DNA of 9,275 bases from JAEXNA01 sp050486105 (lineage in GTDB: Bacteria; Vulcanimicrobiota; Xenobia; Xenobiales; JADMJV01). Where the stretch lies: NCBI GenBank assembly GCA_050486105.1, contig JBJHCR010000263.1, forward strand, positions 1-9,275, written 5' to 3'. The notes beneath the pieces were generated by a model. That model searched no databases. It was not told the origin of the DNA and worked only from the letters and a program-made list of their open reading frames with translations. Positions 6,787-9,275 of the stretch are shown in pieces; position 1 is the first letter of the stretch, and each line of letters begins with the position of its first letter. The translations under genes were made by a program, and so were the position numbers.

Positions 6787-7132
6787 GGAGCCAGTTGCAA
6801 ACCCGCCAAGCCGCATACCTTTCGAAGTCCGAGCATGGCGAAATCCCTTTGGGACAGGCGGATGGACTTGCGTGAACGTCTTCGGCTTGGGGATGAAGTT
6901 GTGTATTTGTCCCGACTTCGAAACACCTGAGGCTCGGGAGACGTCCTCGGCATTCGGGAATATTTGGCAACAAGACCATGCAGGAACGCTGACGCTTTTG
7001 GACGATTTCGCTTGGTTCATAATGGACGAGCTAGGCAAAGGTGGGGTTTCCGGTTGGCCTCTTAAATCGTGTGGGCACTCGGCGTTTCTCAAGCGAATCT
7101 TTCACCTAAGGCCCCTCCTCCAGCAAGGTTGA
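6755..7132 (+). CDS. Doubtful small ORF in the pilin cluster (hypothetical, 125 aa)
   Basis: This frame starts at an ATG inside the end of the preceding gene (32-bp overlap) with AGGGGGA just upstream. Its TGA is immediately followed by the ATG of the next pilin gene, the tight spacing expected in an operon. The protein has no pilin signal, no clear membrane helix and no family I recognise. The part from about residue 35 (GGWTCVNVFGLGM) to 97 looks protein-like, with mixed acidic and aromatic residues. Third-position GC is about 60 percent from residue 40 on, not different enough from neighbours to decide. The C-terminal part, including CGHSAF, coincides with a DNA repeat shared with positions 12-67. 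A frame of similar length is open on the opposite strand. It may be a real gene with a later start, or a spacer created by repeat insertion. Confidence 0.35.
   Translation: MSPSSTARSIREPVANPPSRIPFEVRAWRNPFGTGGWTCVNVFGLGMKLCICPDFETPEARETSSAFGNIWQQDHAGTLTLLDDFAWFIMDELGKGGVSGWPLKSCGHSAFLKRIFHLRPLLQQG
7034..7094 (+). repeat. Single copy of the repeat that forms the 38-203 palindrome
   Basis: This stretch aligns with positions 12-67 at roughly three quarters identity with a few one- to two-base gaps. The best block is 7068-7088 against 43-63, 18 of 21 identical, all differences being transitions. It also shares CGTGTGGGC exactly with the minus-strand arm ending at 203. No inverted partner is found nearby, so this copy is unpaired. 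In the frame of the surrounding ORF the three core differences from the left copy fall at third codon positions and leave CGHSAF unchanged in both. The right-hand limit is uncertain beyond AAGC at 7091-7094. Confidence 0.6.
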
Positions 7133-7624
7133 ATGTCTACGCACTCTAACAGGCACTCAGCACCGCCTAGAAGTCAACTGAGCCCGATTCGAGGCCTCAC
7201 CTTGATGGAGATTGTGGTCTCGTTCGGGATCTTGGCATTACTGTTTCTGAGCCTGTCTTATCTGTTCATCAATCTTCTGGGAGCTTCCGCCAAATCGGCC
7301 AATAAGACCGCAGCCTTAGTCTTTGCCGAAGAGGTCATGGAGGCGGTGATCCGCAAGGAAAATTTTGTGAGCATCACTGAACCGGTAGCTGAACAACTGA
7401 ACACTACCAGCAGCGAGCAAGCGACACAGTTTTTCTACACTGTTGATTGCCAGAATATACCCGAACAACCTGCAGTGCACGCCAGCGGCTACTTCATCAC
7501 CGTCAAGGTGACCTGGTGGGATGAGAATCCCAATGCCGAGCGGGCGGGTCAAGGCAAACTTTCTGCGGAAATCGGACGATTTCACACTCCGAAATACAGC
7601 TCTGCCTCGGGCATGATTCCATGA
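7133..7624 (+). CDS. Type IV minor pilin, GspI/PilV-like
   Basis: This is a small prepilin of 163 residues with a class III signal. A 21-residue basic leader ends in RG, and processing is expected between G21 and L22. The mature protein starts LTLMEIVVSFGILALLFLSL with the conserved Glu at +5 (E26). The hydrophobic helix runs about 22-44. The AALVFAEEVMEAV segment after the helix resembles the post-helix region of GspI and PilV proteins, which often reads 'A..LA...lE'. The remainder is a small globular domain containing ITVKVTWWDENP (about 121-132), a pattern common in PilV-like proteins (V.V.W.D). Prepilin peptidase and the assembly ATPase are not in the window. The start follows the preceding TGA directly with AAGG at 7125-7128. 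Its end overlaps the next gene by four bases (ATGA), which indicates translational coupling. Confidence 0.88.
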   Translation: MSTHSNRHSAPPRSQLSPIRGLTLMEIVVSFGILALLFLSLSYLFINLLGASAKSANKTAALVFAEEVMEAVIRKENFVSITEPVAEQLNTTSSEQATQFFYTVDCQNIPEQPAVHASGYFITVKVTWWDENPNAERAGQGKLSAEIGRFHTPKYSSASGMIP

Positions 7625-8295
7625 CTCGGACTCCCATCCCCAAGACTAGAAATCTAGGTGGAAGCACCTTAATTGAGATGATCGTGGTCATGACCATCTT
7701 TGGCTTTCTCAGCTTGGCGATCTTTTCGCTCTTCCGTCTGGGTACCCAAACCTTTGCTCTCGGAGTGGCTCGCAACGATCTTCAACTGCAAGCGCGCCGA
7801 TGCACCGCCTTGTTCCAGAGAGAACTCTCGAGATCTTCATTGCTGACGGTAGGCTTGGTTCCCGGTCAAGTCGTCAACGACGGTGAGACTCTCTCGAGGG
7901 ATGCTATCAGCTTTGGCACTCTGAGTGACTGGAGCGACTCTACGCTTTTTGAACCCGTTGGTGGTCTTCCCCTTTGGGACCGATACTACGTTTTCTTCTC
8001 CACTACGTCCACGCCCTTAGGTCAGTTTGGCCACACCACTGTCGATCCTCCGGCAGTCCCTATCGAGGGGCCTTGGGGTGAATTGAGCGGTCTCTTTCCA
8101 AACATTGAGCCCCCTAGCTTAGGGGGCGGATTCGGACAAGTGAACATCCTTTCCCGGAGTGTTCTCAGCTTCTCTGCCAGACATGTCGAAGACGCCTTAG
8201 CCTTCAATCTGGTCTTGAGAGGCACCACCGAGGACGCGCGTAGGCGCTCCGAGGACCTACAACTGCGCTTCACCATCGAACCAAGAAATCGTTAG
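7621..8295 (+). CDS. Type IV minor pilin, GspJ/PilW-like
   Basis: This is a prepilin of 224 residues. A 14-residue leader ends in GG, with expected cleavage between G14 and S15. The mature sequence STLIEMIVVMTIFGFLSLAI has Glu at +5 (E19) and a hydrophobic helix at about 15-37. The following region (LQLQARRCTALFQRELSRSS, about 54-73) matches the layout of GspJ and PilW proteins, where a long amphipathic helix with 'F.rel..s' precedes a beta-rich domain. It is larger than the I-like pilin, as GspJ is compared with GspI. It overlaps the preceding pilin gene by four bases. With the I-like and K-like members it would form the tip or initiation complex of a pilus or pseudopilus. No disulfide pair is obvious: the protein has only one Cys. 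Confidence 0.87.
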   Translation: MTRTPIPKTRNLGGSTLIEMIVVMTIFGFLSLAIFSLFRLGTQTFALGVARNDLQLQARRCTALFQRELSRSSLLTVGLVPGQVVNDGETLSRDAISFGTLSDWSDSTLFEPVGGLPLWDRYYVFFSTTSTPLGQFGHTTVDPPAVPIEGPWGELSGLFPNIEPPSLGGGFGQVNILSRSVLSFSARHVEDALAFNLVLRGTTEDARRRSEDLQLRFTIEPRNR

Positions 8296-8300
8296 AGGGT
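8295..8300 (+). promoter_or_regulatory. Shine-Dalgarno site of the methyltransferase gene
   Basis: GAGGGT, within AGAGGG that starts on the second base of the preceding TAG stop, lies five bases or so before ATG 8305. It supports this start and co-transcription with the pilin genes. Confidence 0.55.
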
Positions 8301-8304
8301 CACT

Positions 8305-9054
8305 ATGAGTTGGTTTCAAAAGGCTTTCACCGAAGATTATCTCGACGTCTGCAGGGACTACTTGGCCGCCCAAGTTCCCTTGGAATTGAGATTCCTCAGA
8401 AAGCGACTCCCCGTCACTCCCCCGGCTAGGATTCTCGATTTATGCTGCGGTCACGGTCGTCATAGTGTCCCTCTGGCCCAACGAGGATTCCGGGTCACCG
8501 GGCTAGATTTCAATTCTAACTACTTGGCCGAGGCCGAGGGAAGAGCCCAAGAGGCCGGAGTTCAAGTCGAGCTTGTGGAGGGGGACATGCGGCGTCTTCC
8601 ATTCCCTCAAGCCTCTTTCGAAGCGGTGCTCAGTTTGTACGGCTCCTTTGGATACCTGGAAAACGACGCTGAAAACCTCGAAGTGCTTCGAGGTGCACAC
8701 CGGGTCCTGGTCCCCCAGGGGTTTCTGATAGTCGATGTCCTCAACTCCTCTTGGTATCAGGAGAATTCGAACATGAGTCTGGTGTTCGAGGTGGCTGGTC
8801 AAGAAGTGCGCGAGACCAACAGCTTTGATATCGAACGCAAGAGGTCCGAGGTGACCCACGATTTTCTTTGCCCCAAGAGCGGAGAAGTCCTGAGGAGTAC
8901 CCACTATTCCATCAGGCTCTACACCGCCGAAGAGATGACTGAGCTTCTCACGCAGGCGGGCTTTCAAGTACTCAAGCAGTGGGGAGACTTCGTCGGAACC
9001 CCGACCAAACCAAGCCTAGGACGCCTGATCACCCTGGCTCAGAGGATCGGTTGA
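8305..9054 (+). CDS. Class I SAM-dependent methyltransferase
   Basis: This is a soluble 249-residue methyltransferase with a Rossmann-like fold (Methyltransf_11/25 type). Motif I is ILDLCCGHGRHSVPLA (residues 43-58), and the acidic residue ending strand 2 is D68 in VTGLDFN. The post-strand-3 motif is VEGDMRRLPF (91-100), and motif IV/post-IV is FEAVLSLYGSFGYLEN (105-120). The VLVPQGFLIVDVLN segment (134-147) is strand 5. The C-terminal half (about 155-230) forms an inserted beta sheet ending in the common YTAEEMTELLTQAGF (206-220). The DLCCGHGRHS form of motif I and the FGYL segment are typical of a widespread group of uncharacterised small-molecule methyltransferases. The substrate cannot be read from sequence. 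It lies 9 bp after the J-like pilin, probably in the same transcript, but a functional link to pili is not shown. Confidence 0.9.
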   Translation: MSWFQKAFTEDYLDVCRDYLAAQVPLELRFLRKRLPVTPPARILDLCCGHGRHSVPLAQRGFRVTGLDFNSNYLAEAEGRAQEAGVQVELVEGDMRRLPFPQASFEAVLSLYGSFGYLENDAENLEVLRGAHRVLVPQGFLIVDVLNSSWYQENSNMSLVFEVAGQEVRETNSFDIERKRSEVTHDFLCPKSGEVLRSTHYSIRLYTAEEMTELLTQAGFQVLKQWGDFVGTPTKPSLGRLITLAQRIG

Positions 9055-9275
9055 AGATCTATCTTCTGTAAAACCCACCTGGAAATTGTTGTTGACGTCA
9101 GACAGGCGGGCTTCAGAACCTATTGATGCTGGCTGTATACGCAACATTGTGCCCTGGCAATCCTTACCTCTTCCTCAATCCGCCATGCGTCGACCAATCT
9201 CAAAAACCCGATTCTGTTTAAACTTAACTTCAACGACAATAAGGTTGTCAGAGTAGTAAATTAACGAGAACTCTT
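9055..9275. other. AT-richer intergenic end of the window
   Basis: These 221 bp after the methyltransferase carry no recognisable gene. GAAGA and TCTTC at about 9054-9067 could form a very short hairpin with a four-base loop, but no T-run follows. TTGACG at 9092-9097 resembles a -35 box but has no well-spaced -10. The last 60 bases are rich in A and T and may precede a gene beyond the edge. No tRNA, terminator or copy of the CGTGTGG repeat is visible. Confidence 0.4.

Noticed and set aside
6998..7023. TTGGAC and CATAAT as a promoter for the I-like pilin gene
   Set aside because: The spacing is 14 bp, too short for a standard sigma-70 type promoter, and the hexamers lie within a possible coding frame.
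6742..7092. Open frame of 116 codons on the minus strand opposite the doubtful ORF
   Set aside because: It is antisense to a co-directional operon, overlaps the end of the K-like pilin gene, has a Ser/Pro/Lys-rich composition without a recognisable domain, and lacks a good start signal. It cannot be fully excluded, since the sense frame is itself doubtful.
1..9275. CRISPR array, tRNA, rRNA, transposase or phage genes
   Set aside because: I looked for regularly spaced repeats, tRNA-like cloverleaf arms and transposase or integrase motifs and saw none. The only repeats are the CGTGTGG-type copies described.

Overview
The window is chromosomal DNA from a bacterium of moderate GC content with tightly packed genes. 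It carries a housekeeping segment (glycerate kinase, site-2 protease, ScpA, ScpB) followed by a cluster of type IV pilin-like (pseudopilin) genes. Type IV pilin-like genes next to scpA/scpB, together with frequent GTG/TTG starts and weak Shine-Dalgarno sequences, would fit several poorly cultured phyla (for example Armatimonadota- or Eremiobacterota-like lineages). This placement is a guess, because no marker in the window fixes the taxonomy.

Layout. Positions 1-200 hold no complete gene. They are dominated by a long imperfect palindrome (38-203) that fills the space between the end of an unknown rightward gene and the leftward NarL/LuxR-type response regulator (201-863, minus). A 65-bp divergent spacer follows. 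A rightward block then begins: glycerate 2-kinase (929-2239), M50 site-2 protease (2324-2953), scpA (2954-3739, starting on the base after the protease stop) and scpB (3750-4436). After a 61-bp AT-rich spacer with promoter-like sequence comes the pilin cluster: a very large GspK/PilX-like protein (4498-6786), a doubtful ORF or repeat-bearing spacer (6755-7132), a GspI/PilV-like pilin (7133-7624), a GspJ/PilW-like pilin (7621-8295) and a SAM-dependent methyltransferase (8305-9054). The last 221 bp contain nothing I can name.

How they work together. ScpA and ScpB are the kleisin and accessory subunits of the condensin-like SMC complex. The I-, J- and K-like pilins are the classic set that forms the tip or initiation complex of type II secretion pseudopili and type IV pili. 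Here the K-like member carries a beta-rich extracellular part of roughly 700 residues. The response regulator has no partner kinase in view, and its target is unknown.

The most unusual feature is a small repeat family. Two inverted copies build the palindrome at 38-203, and a third, single copy lies at about 7034-7094 inside the pilin cluster. All three share a core of the form TA(A/G)xxCGTGTGG, which places a stop triplet in the same position. The stop codon of the response regulator is one of these.
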